A DNA stretch of 64,000 nucleotides from Stenotrophomonas tumulicola (GCF_014117215.1 NZ_JACGXS010000001.1:930001-994000), one strand, 5' to 3'; positions 42,830 to 53,137 are shown, counted from the first letter of the stretch. Notes: generated from the sequence alone by a model not told the origin. Numbers and translations are program-made.

Positions 42830-45800
42830 TCAGTGGGCAGTTTCCGGTTGCCCTTTGGGATCTGGCTTGGACAAACGGCCCGCAAATGTCGGCAGCACAA
42901 GCAGTGTGAGCACTGTGGCGGTCAACAGGCCGCCAATGACCACCGTCGCGAGAGGCTTCTGCACCTCAGCGCCAGACCCACTGGCAATGGCCATAGGAAT
43001 GAAGCCGACGATCGCCACCAGCGCGGTGGTCACGACAGCGCGAATTCGGCTGCCGGCGCCGTTCATTGCCGCGATCAGTGGACTGTCACCAGCATCAAGC
43101 CTCTCTCTGATGGCTTGCATGAGCACCAATCCGTTCAGCGTCGCAACACCCGATACAGCGATGAATCCGACAGCGGCCGATACCGAGAACGGCATACCAC
43201 GCACCAGCAATGCGAGAATTCCGCCAACTAGGGCAAGCGGGACGCAGGTGAACACCAAACCCGCCTCCTTTGCACTGCCCAATGCCATGAACAGGAGGCT
43301 GCCGATCAGCAGGAAGACAATCGGAACAACTGTCATGAGTCGCTTTTCAGCCCGCTGCAAGTTCTCGAACTGACCGCCCCACGTCATGTGCGCGCCCGGT
43401 GGAAGCTGTACGTCCTTCACCGCCGCCTGGGCCTCTCCCACAAACCCGCCCAAGTCACGACCGCGAACATTTGCCTGCACCACGACACGGCGGCTTCCGT
43501 TGTTTCGACTGATCTGGTTCGGCCCCTCGCTGATCTCGATGCGTGCGACAGAGGAGAGCGGGACGATGCCCCCAGTAGGCGTTGCAATCGGCAGCGATGC
43601 GAGCTGATCGGGGTCATTGCGTGCGTCGTCGCTGAGGCGAACAACAACATCGAACCGGCGGTCACCCTCGAAGATCTTGCCTGCCGCGGCGCCGCCAATA
43701 CCGGTTGAAAGCGCGTCGCTTACGTCCGCCGCCGTGAGGCCATACTGCGCAGCTGCAAGATGATCGATCGCCACATTGAGGGTGGGTAGGCCGGAAATCT
43801 GCTCAACACGGACATCTGCCGAGCCCTGAACGTTTCTTAGCTTCAGCGCGATCTGGTCGGCAACAGCTTGCAGTTGCTCGAAGTTGTCGCCGTAGATCAT
43901 GACGGCCAAGTCCGTACGTACACCTGAGATCAGCTCATTGAAGCGCAGCTCGATGGGCTGGCTGAATTCAAAGCTGTTGCCTATCTGCGAGGCGGCGATC
44001 TTTTCAAACCTCGCAATCAGATCCTCCTTGCTCAGGGAAGAGTCTGGCCACTCCTTTCTTGGCTTAAGTACGATCACACTGTCGGAGATGTTGGTCGGCA
44101 TGGGGTCGATAGCTGCTTCTGCGGTACCGGTCCGCGAGAAGACCGTCACGACCTCTGGTTCAGCAGCAATAGCCTTCTCCAGCGCCAACTGCATAGCCAA
44201 CGATTGCTCAAGCGACGTCGATGGCACACGCAATGCCTGCATGGCGAGGTTTCCCTCATCAAGGGTTGGCATGAACTCTCGACCCAGCATCGTAAAGCCG
44301 ACCACGCCCATCCCGAGCATCAAAAGGGCGCTAGCGAACACTGCCTTGGGCCTACGAATCGCCGCTTGGATCGCCGGTTCAATACGGCCGCGCAGGACGC
44401 GGATGATTGCTGTCTCATGTTCTTCGTCCTGGTCGCCCTCGTGTCCCTCCTTATTCGCATGGAGCTTGGGTTCCCTGACCAGCAGGGCAGCCATCGCCGG
44501 TACGAAGGTAAAGGAGAAGATGAACGCGCCAACGAGGGCGAGCATGAAGGTGGCGGCCATCGGGTGGAAGGTCTTGCCTTCCACACCTTCCAACGTAAGG
44601 ATCGGTGCGAAGACCAACAGGATGATCACCTGGCCGAACGCTGCAGGACGCGCCATCTTCCTCGCCGAGTCGGCGGCCACACGCAGTCGCTCCATTGCAT
44701 TGAGGGGTCGGCCAAGTTCGGCACGCCTCTTCCCAAGCATCAGCAGGGTGGACTCGATCACAATTACCGCGCCATCTACAAGGATGCCGAAGTCCAGCGC
44801 TCCCAAGCTCATCAGGTTGCCGCTGATACCGAACTTGTTCATGCCGATAACAGCGAACAGGAACGACAGCGGAATAACCAAGGCGGTGATGGCTGCCGCA
44901 CGCAGGTTGCCTAGCAGCAGGAACAGCACAACGACGACCAGCAGGGCACCTTCGGTTAGGTTCTTGGCGACAGTCTTGACAGTGGAGTTAACCAGCACAC
45001 TACGGTCCAGCACTGGCTCTGCGAAGATCTCGGCGGGTAGGGATTCATTGACCTGTGCCAGACGCTCAGCAGCAGCTTGAGCGACGGTGCGGCTGTTGCC
45101 GCCAGCGATCATGAGTGCCGTGCCCAGTACTGCCTCATGACCGTTTCGGCTAGCTGCACCAAGCCGTGGGGCGCGCCCCATCCCGACCTCGGCAACATCG
45201 GCCACCCGGATCACCACGCCGTCCTTGGTGGCAACCGGCGACTGAGCCAGGTCGTCGGTCGTCAGGGCAAGGCCGTCGGCCCGAACGACCAGTCCTTCGC
45301 CCGCACGCTGGACGAAACCGGCACCAGCCTGGACGTTGGAGCGTTCCAGAGCTTGGACCAAATCGGCCAGACCCAGGTTGTATGCCGCCAGTCGAGCGCT
45401 GTCGGGGTAGATGCCGTATTCCTTGACGTAGCCACCTACGGTATCAACACCGGCCAGGCCGGGGCTGGAGCGCATCTGTGGTGCGATGATCCAGTCCTGG
45501 ACAGTACGCAGGTACGTTGCGCGCTCCTGGGCGGTTCCAAGTCGATCGCCCTCTGGTGTCAGGTAAACCTCACCTTCTTGCCAGCCAGCCTGGCCGGGCT
45601 TGGCTAGCTTCTTGGGGTCAAATGGCTTGAAGTCCACCGTCCACATGAGAACCTCGCCCAGCCCGGTTGTAACCGGGGAGAGCATGGGGGACACGCCCTC
45701 GGGCAGATCTCCGGCAGCCTCCCGCATCCGCTCTGCCACCTGCTGGCGGGCGAAATAGATGTCGGTCTGATCAGTAAAGATCGCCGTGACCTGAGAGAAG

Positions 45801-46066
45801 CCATTGCGTGACAGGGAACGAGTGGTGTTCAGACCCGGGATTCCGGCCAAGGCCGTTTCCAGAGGATAGGTAACCTGGCGCTCAATCTGCTCCGGAGTAA
45901 GGGCAGGTGCGATGGTATTGATCTGAACTTGGCGGTTGGTGATATCTGGTACAGCATCGACTGGCAGCTTGCTCAGTTGGAACAAGCCAAAGCAGGCAAT
46001 CAATGCAGCCAGAAACACCACGAGCCAGCGGAACTTGACCGCTGCTTCAATGATGATCTTGAACAT
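42830..46066 (-). CDS. czcA: CzcA, Zn/Cd/Co RND efflux permease
   Basis: Full-length (1078 residues) heavy-metal RND pump. Landmarks are PVDAVPDITNRQVQINT, the transmembrane proton-relay segment LDFGILVDGAVVIIES-like (here ALDFGILVDGAVIVIES) with the DFG...DGA pattern of the Czc group, REFMPTLDEGNLAMQALRVP, and the end [18 protein letters not shown]. The acidic pattern separates it from the monovalent CusA type. Fifteen bases after czcB. Confidence 0.95.
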   Translation of the reverse strand: MFKIIIEAAVKFRWLVVFLAALIACFGLFQLSKLPVDAVPDITNRQVQINTIAPALTPEQIERQVTYPLETALAGIPGLNTTRSLSRNGFSQVTAIFTDQTDIYFARQQVAERMREAAGDLPEGVSPMLSPVTTGLGEVLMWTVDFKPFDPKKLAKPGQAGWQEGEVYLTPEGDRLGTAQERATYLRTVQDWIIAPQMRSSPGLAGVDTVGGYVKEYGIYPDSARLAAYNLGLADLVQALERSNVQAGAGFVQRAGEGLVVRADGLALTTDDLAQSPVATKDGVVIRVADVAEVGMGRAPRLGAASRNGHEAVLGTALMIAGGNSRTVAQAAAERLAQVNESLPAEIFAEPVLDRSVLVNSTVKTVAKNLTEGALLVVVVLFLLLGNLRAAAITALVIPLSFLFAVIGMNKFGISGNLMSLGALDFGILVDGAVIVIESTLLMLGKRRAELGRPLNAMERLRVAADSARKMARPAAFGQVIILLVFAPILTLEGVEGKTFHPMAATFMLALVGAFIFSFTFVPAMAALLVREPKLHANKEGHEGDQDEEHETAIIRVLRGRIEPAIQAAIRRPKAVFASALLMLGMGVVGFTMLGREFMPTLDEGNLAMQALRVPSTSLEQSLAMQLALEKAIAAEPEVVTVFSRTGTAEAAIDPMPTNISDSVIVLKPRKEWPDSSLSKEDLIARFEKIAASQIGNSFEFSQPIELRFNELISGVRTDLAVMIYGDNFEQLQAVADQIALKLRNVQGSADVRVEQISGLPTLNVAIDHLAAAQYGLTAADVSDALSTGIGGAAAGKIFEGDRRFDVVVRLSDDARNDPDQLASLPIATPTGGIVPLSSVARIEISEGPNQISRNNGSRRVVVQANVRGRDLGGFVGEAQAAVKDVQLPPGAHMTWGGQFENLQRAEKRLMTVVPIVFLLIGSLLFMALGSAKEAGLVFTCVPLALVGGILALLVRGMPFSVSAAVGFIAVSGVATLNGLVLMQAIRERLDAGDSPLIAAMNGAGSRIRAVVTTALVAIVGFIPMAIASGSGAEVQKPLATVVIGGLLTATVLTLLVLPTFAGRLSKPDPKGQPETAH

Positions 46067-46081
46067 GGTGTATGAGTTCCC

Positions 46082-47335
46082 TTAGTGGCCGTGCTCGGCT
46101 TCACCCTTGGCCAGTTCGGCCTTGAGCAGGAAGGCATTGGCGCCTACGAGGCGCTCACTACCCGTCAGGCCGCTAAGGATTTCGATTCGATTACCTGCAC
46201 GACGGCCAGCGAGTACCGGCGTTGCCTTGAAACCACCCTCGACGGCAACGAAGACAACACTTCTGCCATCAACGCTTTGGACCGCATCTGCCGGCACGCT
46301 CATGCCTCCGGCGGCGCCATCGGCGATGATGACGGCCGAAACGGGGGAGCCGGCCGGTGGCAACTTCTCCGAAATTGGTTTGGCGCGAATGGTCGCAGTG
46401 CCGCCCTGCTGCATCACATTCGCAGCGGCGGCAATGACCTCAGCTTCGAAGCTTCCGCCCGGGCCAGTCACTTCCAGCTTCATTCCGGGCACCGCGAGAG
46501 TGGCCAGTGCTGGCGGTGCAGTGAATACGAGTTCATTCATGTCGGGATTGGAAACCTCCGCAACAAGCGTCCCAGCTGAGACGACGCCACCGGGCGTCAC
46601 TTGGACGTTGCCAACCAAGCCAGCGACAGGACTCGAGATGGTCACCCGGCCGGAACTGTCCGGAGACCCGCTGGCCGCAACCTGCGCACGTGCAGCACTA
46701 GCGGCAGCATCCGCGGCCAAAGATCGCGCACGCGACGCCTCCAGCTCCTGGCGTGCCACTACGCCTTGCTCGACAAGGGATTTATCGCGGCCGTAGGCCA
46801 GGCGGATGGCTTCGGCCTCCGCCGCTGCGGCAGTAGCGGCGGCCTTGAACGTCGCGGCTTCTCCACTGACAACGATCACCAGGGGCTGGTTGCTCTTGAC
46901 GGCCGTACCAGGTGCAACAAGCACGCGTTCAACGCGGCCGGTGACCGTTGATGCGATCGCAGCACGCCCCCCGATGGCCGGCTCGACGCGCCCAGCTAGG
47001 CGGGTCGATGCGCCACCGCCGCGCCCGACAGCCACCACGCCGATGCCAGAAGCCTTGATCTGGTCAGGGGTCAGCTTGACTACACCTTCCTCGGCCTCCT
47101 CTTCGCCGTGATCGCCATCGCCATCACCCTCACTGTGCGCCTCGGCGGAGCCCGGCTTAGCGTCAGCTGTGTGATCGTCGTGACCGTCATCCTTGCCAGC
47201 CGGCTTCTCTGCCTGGGCACCACTGGATTTAGCATCCTCCTGGGCACCGTCACTGCATGCGGTCAGCCCGCCGGTCATCAGCAAGGTAGCCAACAGCGTC
47301 GCTCCGATGAGCGTTTTGTTTCCGTACTTGTTCAT
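46082..47335 (-). CDS. czcB: CzcB, periplasmic adaptor lipoprotein
   Basis: A 417-residue membrane-fusion protein: lipobox LTAC after a short signal peptide, then a His/Asp/Glu-rich metal-binding stretch (KDDGHDDHTADAKPG, then EGDGDGDHGEEEAEEG). Next come the barrel-sandwich and helical hairpin (ATAAAAEAEAIRLAYGRDKSL, VEQGVVARQELEASRAR). The His/acidic region is typical of zinc-type adaptors. The start overlaps the czcC stop (ATGA). Bridges CzcA and CzcC. Confidence 0.93.
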   Translation of the reverse strand: MNKYGNKTLIGATLLATLLMTGGLTACSDGAQEDAKSSGAQAEKPAGKDDGHDDHTADAKPGSAEAHSEGDGDGDHGEEEAEEGVVKLTPDQIKASGIGVVAVGRGGGASTRLAGRVEPAIGGRAAIASTVTGRVERVLVAPGTAVKSNQPLVIVVSGEAATFKAAATAAAAEAEAIRLAYGRDKSLVEQGVVARQELEASRARSLAADAAASAARAQVAASGSPDSSGRVTISSPVAGLVGNVQVTPGGVVSAGTLVAEVSNPDMNELVFTAPPALATLAVPGMKLEVTGPGGSFEAEVIAAAANVMQQGGTATIRAKPISEKLPPAGSPVSAVIIADGAAGGMSVPADAVQSVDGRSVVFVAVEGGFKATPVLAGRRAGNRIEILSGLTGSERLVGANAFLLKAELAKGEAEHGH

Positions 47336-48585
47336 TTTGCCTCCACAAACGGTGCGCGCCCTTCAAGGCGGGCGAGGTCGATTTCTGCTGCCACCCGGCT
47401 AAGACGGGCATCCACAGCACTGCCACGAGCAGCGATCAGGGTTGATCGCGTGCTACGCAGCTCCAATTGCGATATACGACCTGCCTCGAATCCGATGCGG
47501 GCCAGCCGATAGGCTTCGTCTGCAGCTTGTACGCTCTCATCTGCGGCCCGTGCGCGGCTGTTGGATGCTTTGAGACTCGCAACTGCCCCCAAGCGGGCTG
47601 CTTCACTGTCACTCTTCTGAGCAACCAGAACCGCTTCGGCAGCACGTTGTTCCGCGTAGGCGGCCTGGATCGCACCGCGGTTACGGTCAAATAGGGGGAT
47701 CGAAAGGCTGATGCCCACGTTGTAGGCCTGGTCGCCTGCTTGGCGGAAGCGCGTCTGAGCCACGGACGCACTCAATTGTGGCAAGGCACGCTTGCGCTCG
47801 ACATCTATAAGGCGACCGGAGGCCTCCGCTTCAGCCTGTGCAATGCGAACGGCAAGCGGGGGTGCCTCAATAGCGACTGGGTGAGAGGGCACGCGGTCAA
47901 GCAGGCTTTCACCGATGTCGGTCAGGGGACTGTCCACCAAGGACACCCCGGCCAGGCGCGCAAGCGCCGCATCCCGGTAGGCCTCGGCCTCATCCAGGCT
48001 TGCCTTCGCATTGGCGACCTCGCTCCGTGCCTGCACACCGCGCAGGTTGGGCTCACGGCCCTCGCTGACCATCGCAGCCACGGCCTTAGCGTCCTGTTCA
48101 ATCAACGCCAATGCTTCGCTGGCCAGTTCATAACGGCGCAACGCAGCCTCTGCTTCGGCATATGTTGCCGCCAAGCGCCCGGCTGCGTCACTGCGCATCA
48201 GATCACCCCGTAAGCCTGCCGCGCCTGCCTCCGCACGCGCGGCGCGCACTCGGGCCCCTCGTTGACCCCAGATCTCCAATGGCTGGGAAAGCGTGACAAT
48301 GCTGTCAGCGTTGGAAAAGCCTTTATAGGGTCCCGTGCCGTATGCATTTTCCGCTTCGATGGAGACCGTTGGATTGGGTAGTGCCCGAGCCTGTTGTACC
48401 CGCGCCTCGGCGGCCTCAGCCAGCGCGACGCCCTGGACGGTCGCAGGCATCTGGTCCAAGCGAGAAAGCAACGATTCGTAAGATGGTGCAGTTTGAGCAG
48501 CCACATGTCCGGTTGGCACCAACGCCAACAGAATAGCCACAGCCAACCCGGTCGCTGAAAGCGACCGGCCTGTCAAAATCGACAT
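47332..48585 (-). CDS. czcC: CzcC, outer-membrane channel (TolC family)
   Basis: A 417-residue outer-membrane factor with a signal peptide (GLAVAILLALVPTGHVAAQ) and CzcC landmarks (ALPNPTVSIEAENAYGTGPY, the AYNVGISLSIPLFDRNRG strand). It is the first structural gene of the czc operon, after the czcI-like leader and a hairpin. Confidence 0.92.
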   Translation of the reverse strand: MSILTGRSLSATGLAVAILLALVPTGHVAAQTAPSYESLLSRLDQMPATVQGVALAEAAEARVQQARALPNPTVSIEAENAYGTGPYKGFSNADSIVTLSQPLEIWGQRGARVRAARAEAGAAGLRGDLMRSDAAGRLAATYAEAEAALRRYELASEALALIEQDAKAVAAMVSEGREPNLRGVQARSEVANAKASLDEAEAYRDAALARLAGVSLVDSPLTDIGESLLDRVPSHPVAIEAPPLAVRIAQAEAEASGRLIDVERKRALPQLSASVAQTRFRQAGDQAYNVGISLSIPLFDRNRGAIQAAYAEQRAAEAVLVAQKSDSEAARLGAVASLKASNSRARAADESVQAADEAYRLARIGFEAGRISQLELRSTRSTLIAARGSAVDARLSRVAAEIDLARLEGRAPFVEAK

Positions 48586-48616
48586 AAAAACTCCCGTAAA
48601 TTATCTGAGCGAATGA

Positions 48617-48630
48617 CCCGCAAGTGCGGG
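48617..48630 (-). promoter_or_regulatory. Hairpin between czcI-like leader and czcC
   Basis: CCCGC-AAGT-GCGGG in the 56-base gap between the leader stop (48642) and the czcC start (48585). Short but perfect, without a T-run. Same place as the hairpins after the other metal leaders. Confidence 0.45.
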
Positions 48631-48641
48631 GCAGAGCCAGA

Positions 48642-48989
48642 TCAGATACGGGGGGGGCGCATGGGACCGTCGAGTCGGAACGCGTAGACGTCCGCGTGCT
48701 TGGTACTGTGCAGCGAGATCCGGCCATCGGCGAAGAGATCATCGTGACCGGCAGTTGGCAGGCTTGCCGTTGAATGGTGGCAATGCCCATGGCCACAGGC
48801 ATCGGCGCCAGACGAATCCTTGCCCTTGCCGGGGTCCTGGTCCGATTCGCCTGAGACGCCGTGCATGTCACCTACGGTGGCTGGAGCCTCCTGCGCGCAT
48901 GCCAATGCCTCAGCCACGGGCACGACCACGAACACCGCCAGAAGCAGCAGCATCAGGTACATACGGATGGCGGGCAGAGAGCGACGCAT
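48642..48989 (-). CDS. czcI: CzcI-like exported His-rich leader protein
   Basis: A 115-residue protein: signal peptide (MYLMLLLLAVFVVVPVAEALA), then an acidic, His-rich mature part (ADACGHGHCHHSTASLP) and a C-terminal end MRPPRI. It has the size, export signal and position of CzcI upstream of czcC, a regulatory protein in metal-resistant bacteria. A clear paralogue lies at 53277 with the same CGHGHCHHS core and an IRPPRA end. Role as metal-sensing leader is inferred. Confidence 0.72.
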   Translation of the reverse strand: MRRSLPAIRMYLMLLLLAVFVVVPVAEALACAQEAPATVGDMHGVSGESDQDPGKGKDSSGADACGHGHCHHSTASLPTAGHDDLFADGRISLHSTKHADVYAFRLDGPMRPPRI

Positions 48990-49097
48990 GGGGGAAGGCT
49001 AGCAACCTCGTCTGGACGGATACAATTACATAGAAATACTACAGTTACGACACCGGACGCGCTGTCGGGTCCTGTTCAGGTTAGGGTGCCTAGAGGG

Positions 49098-49469
49098 TCA
49101 ACCCAGCAGAACCAGGGCCCAAATGAGCGCCACGTTGCAAAGAGCCACGAACACAGCGCCCGAACCCATGTCTTTGGCGCGACCGGCCAGCTCATGGATC
49201 TCTGGGCCGTAGCGTTCGATAACCGCTTCGATGGCGGAGTTCAGCAGCTCCAAGGCCAGCACAGCCAGCACGCTCCCCATTAGAAGTGCTCGCTCTACCG
49301 CTGAGTGGCCCAGCAGAATCGCTGCCGGTAGTGCCACCACGGCCGCGACAACCTCGAGTCGAAACGAGGATTCATGCAGCCAAGCTGATCGTAGTCCTTG
49401 GAGGGACCAGCGGAGCGCCTTGAAGACGCGGGCAATGCTCCGCGGACGATGACCGTACATATCTGCCAC
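49098..49469 (-). CDS. dgkA: Diacylglycerol kinase DgkA
   Basis: A 123-residue inner-membrane enzyme with three membrane helices and the family signature ELLNSAIEAVIERYG. It phosphorylates diacylglycerol, which is released when phosphoethanolamine is moved from phosphatidylethanolamine to lipid A. That makes its place 73 bases after eptA functionally sensible, as recycler of the EptA by-product. Confidence 0.93.
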   Translation of the reverse strand: MADMYGHRPRSIARVFKALRWSLQGLRSAWLHESSFRLEVVAAVVALPAAILLGHSAVERALLMGSVLAVLALELLNSAIEAVIERYGPEIHELAGRAKDMGSGAVFVALCNVALIWALVLLG

Positions 49470-49542
49470 TGCGTTGCTTCCTTAATTTAGGACCCCAAGA
49501 GCCGCTGCTGGGCGCTTCCAGCAGCGTGCTCGTTGTCGCCCG

Positions 49543-51258
49543 TTATGGGGTGGACCCGGAGTTGATGGAACAACCGGAGAAAAGATTCAGGCTTTCGTCC
49601 AACGACTTCGTCCGGACCTGCATGAGGCCGAGTACAGAATGGAAGAGGTTGTCGTGGCTGGCCGGCCGCTTTGATCGGTCCCGGACACATTGAAGGTCCA
49701 GGTTGTTGCTGCTCTTCATGCCCTCGGACATCCACATGACCATGGGCACTTTGATCTGAGTGTCGGGAGCAATGGCATAGGGGAGACCGTGGAGATAGAC
49801 GTTCGCCTCGCCCAGTGACTCACCGTGGTCGGATACGTAGATCAATCCAGTGTCATGGCTTTGATCCTGCTCAAGCATGCGGATGGCCTTTCCTAAGAAG
49901 TCATCTGTTGCAAGAACTGCGTTGTCATACGCATTGACGATCTGCTGGCGTGTGCACTTGCCCAGATCTGCATTGCGGCAGTCAGGCGTGAACCTCCTCA
50001 GAACCTCGGGATATCGCTTGTAGTAGCTCGGCCCGTGGTTCCCCAGCTGATGCAGAACGACCACAACATCACCCGGATTGTCATCGATCGCGTCATGCAA
50101 TCCCCGCAACATGATCTCATCGCGGCACGCTTGGTCATCGCACAACCCATCCTTGATAGGCACGCGGAAGGACTCAAACGCCAGGTCCGCGCAAACCCCC
50201 TTACAACCTGTCTGGTTGTCCCGCCATAACGTCTTGATGCCAGCTCGCTCAAGCACATGAAGCAGCGACTCTGAGCCCCTGATCTTGTCTCGATCGTAGT
50301 CTCGCCTTCCATACACCGAGAACATACAAGGCACGGAAACTTCAGTATTTGACCCGCAGGCAGTCACGTCCGAGAAGTTGACAACGTCCGATGCCGCCAG
50401 CTGTGGCGTTGTCTGCCGGCTATATCCATTCAGTCCCCAGTTCTGCGCGCGAACCGTCTCGCCTACGACTATGACCAGAAAGTGTGGCTTCGCACCTGGT
50501 GGATGGGGCTTCATTCTGGCGTCCGGACCGACCACCTGAATCGGACCCCGTTCGGCTCGCGTCTGTTCTCGGACAACCTTGGCAATGGAAGCAAGATAGT
50601 TTCCGGGTGTTGCCAAGTACCTGACTGGCTTGTGGTTACGCATGAGCGAGGACAGGTTGTCGAACGAGGCGAAGGCCGCGCCAGTTATGACCACGACAGA
50701 AACGCCGAGCAGAAGGACTCTAGCAAGTACGGCGCTCGCCAGACTGGAGGGACGCCGGATCCGAACCGTACATGCCACGACGGCTGGAAACACGCCTTTC
50801 ATCAACACCGCAAGGAAGAATCCCCAGGTCAGCAGCTCGCCAGCCTCTGCGCTGTCAGTCTTCAGCACGTTTCGCACCATGCTTGCATCGAAGTAGACGC
50901 TGTAATTGTCTGAGTTGTAGGCGGCAGCAGCGGACAGGACAAGAAGCAAGGAAACGACGGGCTTTACCGTCCATCGAGTGCACAACAACCCAAGAAAGAG
51001 TACGTTCAAGGAGGTAAGAATCGCTGCCGTTGACAAGAGAAGCAGCGCACGGGCCGCTCCATCAACACCACTCTTGGCGATGACCTCTGCAAAGAAGGCG
51101 TTGTTGAGGAACAACGTGAAGTACAACGCCACAACGATGATCAGAGTACTGATCCCCAGCTGAGGTCCCCTGACATGCCTCCCAAGCCGACCGAGTGGAT
51201 CTGAGACAGCTCGGCCTTGCCGATCACTCCGGCTGAAGCATTTTTTCAAGTAGTCCAT
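49543..51258 (-). CDS. eptA: Lipid A phosphoethanolamine transferase (EptA family)
   Basis: A 571-residue inner-membrane enzyme: about five N-terminal membrane helices and a periplasmic alkaline-phosphatase-like domain. VVGETVRAQNWGLNGY holds the first metal ligand, SNTEVSVPCMFS the nucleophilic Thr, and DHGESLGEANVYLHG the later ligands. It adds phosphoethanolamine to lipid A, lowering its negative charge, and relatives confer polymyxin resistance. The position beside czc and an ArnT-like gene suggests metal-linked envelope change. Confidence 0.92.
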   Translation of the reverse strand: MDYLKKCFSRSDRQGRAVSDPLGRLGRHVRGPQLGISTLIIVVALYFTLFLNNAFFAEVIAKSGVDGAARALLLLSTAAILTSLNVLFLGLLCTRWTVKPVVSLLLVLSAAAAYNSDNYSVYFDASMVRNVLKTDSAEAGELLTWGFFLAVLMKGVFPAVVACTVRIRRPSSLASAVLARVLLLGVSVVVITGAAFASFDNLSSLMRNHKPVRYLATPGNYLASIAKVVREQTRAERGPIQVVGPDARMKPHPPGAKPHFLVIVVGETVRAQNWGLNGYSRQTTPQLAASDVVNFSDVTACGSNTEVSVPCMFSVYGRRDYDRDKIRGSESLLHVLERAGIKTLWRDNQTGCKGVCADLAFESFRVPIKDGLCDDQACRDEIMLRGLHDAIDDNPGDVVVVLHQLGNHGPSYYKRYPEVLRRFTPDCRNADLGKCTRQQIVNAYDNAVLATDDFLGKAIRMLEQDQSHDTGLIYVSDHGESLGEANVYLHGLPYAIAPDTQIKVPMVMWMSEGMKSSNNLDLQCVRDRSKRPASHDNLFHSVLGLMQVRTKSLDESLNLFSGCSINSGSTP

Positions 51259-51421
51259 TTGTTTTTCCGTTTGATGGACCCGCAGACGCGCTCATGGCGA
51301 GTACGCCGGCGCTGTGCAAACCGAAGTCGCTGTGCTCGCGGGTCTACTTAAGGGGCGCTCAGAGGGGCAGTACAGGTGCAAAGGACCTGACGCCCTCGAC
51401 ACTCGGAAGCGGCGGCGAGGT

Positions 51422-53113
51422 CTAGCGAATTGAGGTTTCGCATGTCGATAGAGCTCCAGCCGGAATGAGCCACCAGGTTCTTCGATTGGCTACTCCAAAC
51501 TGCAAGGATGGATCCGGCCTTCGATCACCGCAGTTCTCTAGCACCGACCCCTCAATGAGCAGCCAACGCACGTCCTGGCGCTCCTGCTGCCAACTCAATG
51601 CCGTGGCAAGCTGCTGCCTAGCAGGCCGATTGAAGCCGAACTCCGCCGTGGCTGATTGCGACATGAGCAATTGCTGCTCGCGCCAACCGACCAGTCCCAG
51701 TTGCGCCGAAGGTCCGATGCGTGTGCTCACCTGTTCCATGAGCCCCCGGGATGAGCTTGCCTCGTTCAGGACGCTGGGACCCGCAAACCCGTAGACGACC
51801 CAAAAACCACTCATCCCCGTGAGCAGCCCCTTCCAGGCGCTGCCTGAAAGTGAGAGAGCCGCACCAACCAGCAAGGGCAACGAGGCGAGGAGGACCAGGA
51901 TGGCGATCGAGTGCGAGTCCTCACTAGAGCCACGCTCAGTGAGAAGCTTCACTTCGAACCGAGGGTTGGAAGCGAGCATCCATATCCCCAAGGTCGCCGT
52001 TGCCGTACCCAGGAGCGAGACAAACGCGGTCGCCAATCTTCGTACTCCGACTCTTCCGACAATGTCTGGAAGAGACGCAGCGAGCGCCAAGCACAGCATC
52101 GGCAGGCCGGGGAGGATGTACATGTCTCGCTTTCCTGCAGGAACTGAAAAGAACAGTACGATCAGGGCGAGGCTGCCGACCGGAAGCCATAGACGTTCGT
52201 CAAAGCGACAAAGCCCTTTGTAGAGGCTTGGCCCCGCCCAGGGAAGAAGGGCGATCGTTGGCAACCACGACGTAGCTATAACTACGAGGAAGTACCACGG
52301 TGCCTGGAAGTGATGCCATGAGTTTCCGTAACGCTGGATCGTCTGGCGGAACAGGATGTTACGCGCGTACTCAAGGTTCTCTTGGGTGGGGTGGATCCAT
52401 ACAGCGATCAGCATCGGAATGAGCCAGATGCCAATCGCGACCAACAAGGCCAGGGGTCCCAGCCACGCGCGTCGATCACCTATCCAAGAAGCACTCATCT
52501 TCCTGGAAAACGTCAGCGCTAGGGCTGGAACCAGCATGAAGAGTGCAATCACTCCCACGCCCTTGGTGATCACTCCCAACCCGGCCGCAAACCACGCCAC
52601 GGTCCACATCCGCCAATCCGGACCGCGAACAATGTGCCGAATGAGGCCGTAGTGGGCCAAGGTGACCCATGCAAGCAGCAGGGGATCGATCTGCGCGCGC
52701 TTCATCTGCAGAGTGAACTGCACGGCGAGGAGTAGCGCCCAACCTGCGTAGATCCCGGCCTGCTTGGACCACAAGCGCCGTCCTAGGTCGTAGGTCATCC
52801 ACACACATGCGATACCTGACAGCACCGAGGGAAGCAGGAAGGCAATCCTGAGATTTCCGGTCAGCTGCAGCAGGGCAGCCTGGATCCACATGAAGAGCGG
52901 AGGCTTGTCTGCGTACAGCTCTCCACCGCGGCGTGGGAACAGCCAGTTTCCGCTGTCCACCATTTGGGAGGCAACCAAGGCGAATCTCGGCTCATCGGCA
53001 GGCCAAGGGTCGCGCAGGCCCAGGCCCGCACCGAGGACCACCGTAGCGGTTGCCATCAGCAGTGCCGCTTGACCGCGCGGAGTTCGGAGGTAGGTAGATA
53101 TTGAGAGGGGCAT
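51422..53113 (-). CDS. ArnT-like lipid A glycosyltransferase (GT-C/PMT family)
   Basis: A 563-residue inner-membrane protein with about twelve membrane segments. The first periplasmic loop has PWPADEPRFALVAS and ELYADKPPLFMW, the catalytic acid and ligand motifs of ArnT-type transferases that move aminoarabinose or another sugar from undecaprenyl phosphate to lipid A. No arn biosynthesis genes are nearby, so the sugar donated is unknown. Reads toward eptA with a 163-base gap and follows the second czcI-like leader. Confidence 0.85.
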   Translation of the reverse strand: MPLSISTYLRTPRGQAALLMATATVVLGAGLGLRDPWPADEPRFALVASQMVDSGNWLFPRRGGELYADKPPLFMWIQAALLQLTGNLRIAFLLPSVLSGIACVWMTYDLGRRLWSKQAGIYAGWALLLAVQFTLQMKRAQIDPLLLAWVTLAHYGLIRHIVRGPDWRMWTVAWFAAGLGVITKGVGVIALFMLVPALALTFSRKMSASWIGDRRAWLGPLALLVAIGIWLIPMLIAVWIHPTQENLEYARNILFRQTIQRYGNSWHHFQAPWYFLVVIATSWLPTIALLPWAGPSLYKGLCRFDERLWLPVGSLALIVLFFSVPAGKRDMYILPGLPMLCLALAASLPDIVGRVGVRRLATAFVSLLGTATATLGIWMLASNPRFEVKLLTERGSSEDSHSIAILVLLASLPLLVGAALSLSGSAWKGLLTGMSGFWVVYGFAGPSVLNEASSSRGLMEQVSTRIGPSAQLGLVGWREQQLLMSQSATAEFGFNRPARQQLATALSWQQERQDVRWLLIEGSVLENCGDRRPDPSLQFGVANRRTWWLIPAGALSTCETSIR

Positions 53114-53117
53114 TCAA

Positions 53118-53137
53118 GCCGCCTTCTTAGAGGCGGC
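53118..53137 (-). promoter_or_regulatory. Hairpin just upstream of the ArnT-like gene
   Basis: Seven-base perfect arms GCCGCCT and AGGCGGC around TCTTAG, beginning five bases before the ArnT-like start on the minus strand. It would overlap or mask the ribosome site, and it lies between the czcI-like leader and the transferase gene. Confidence 0.55.

Noticed and set aside
43899..45080. 393-codon + strand frame opposite czcA
   Set aside because: Ser/Thr/Arg-rich shadow of czcA with no protein-like pattern.
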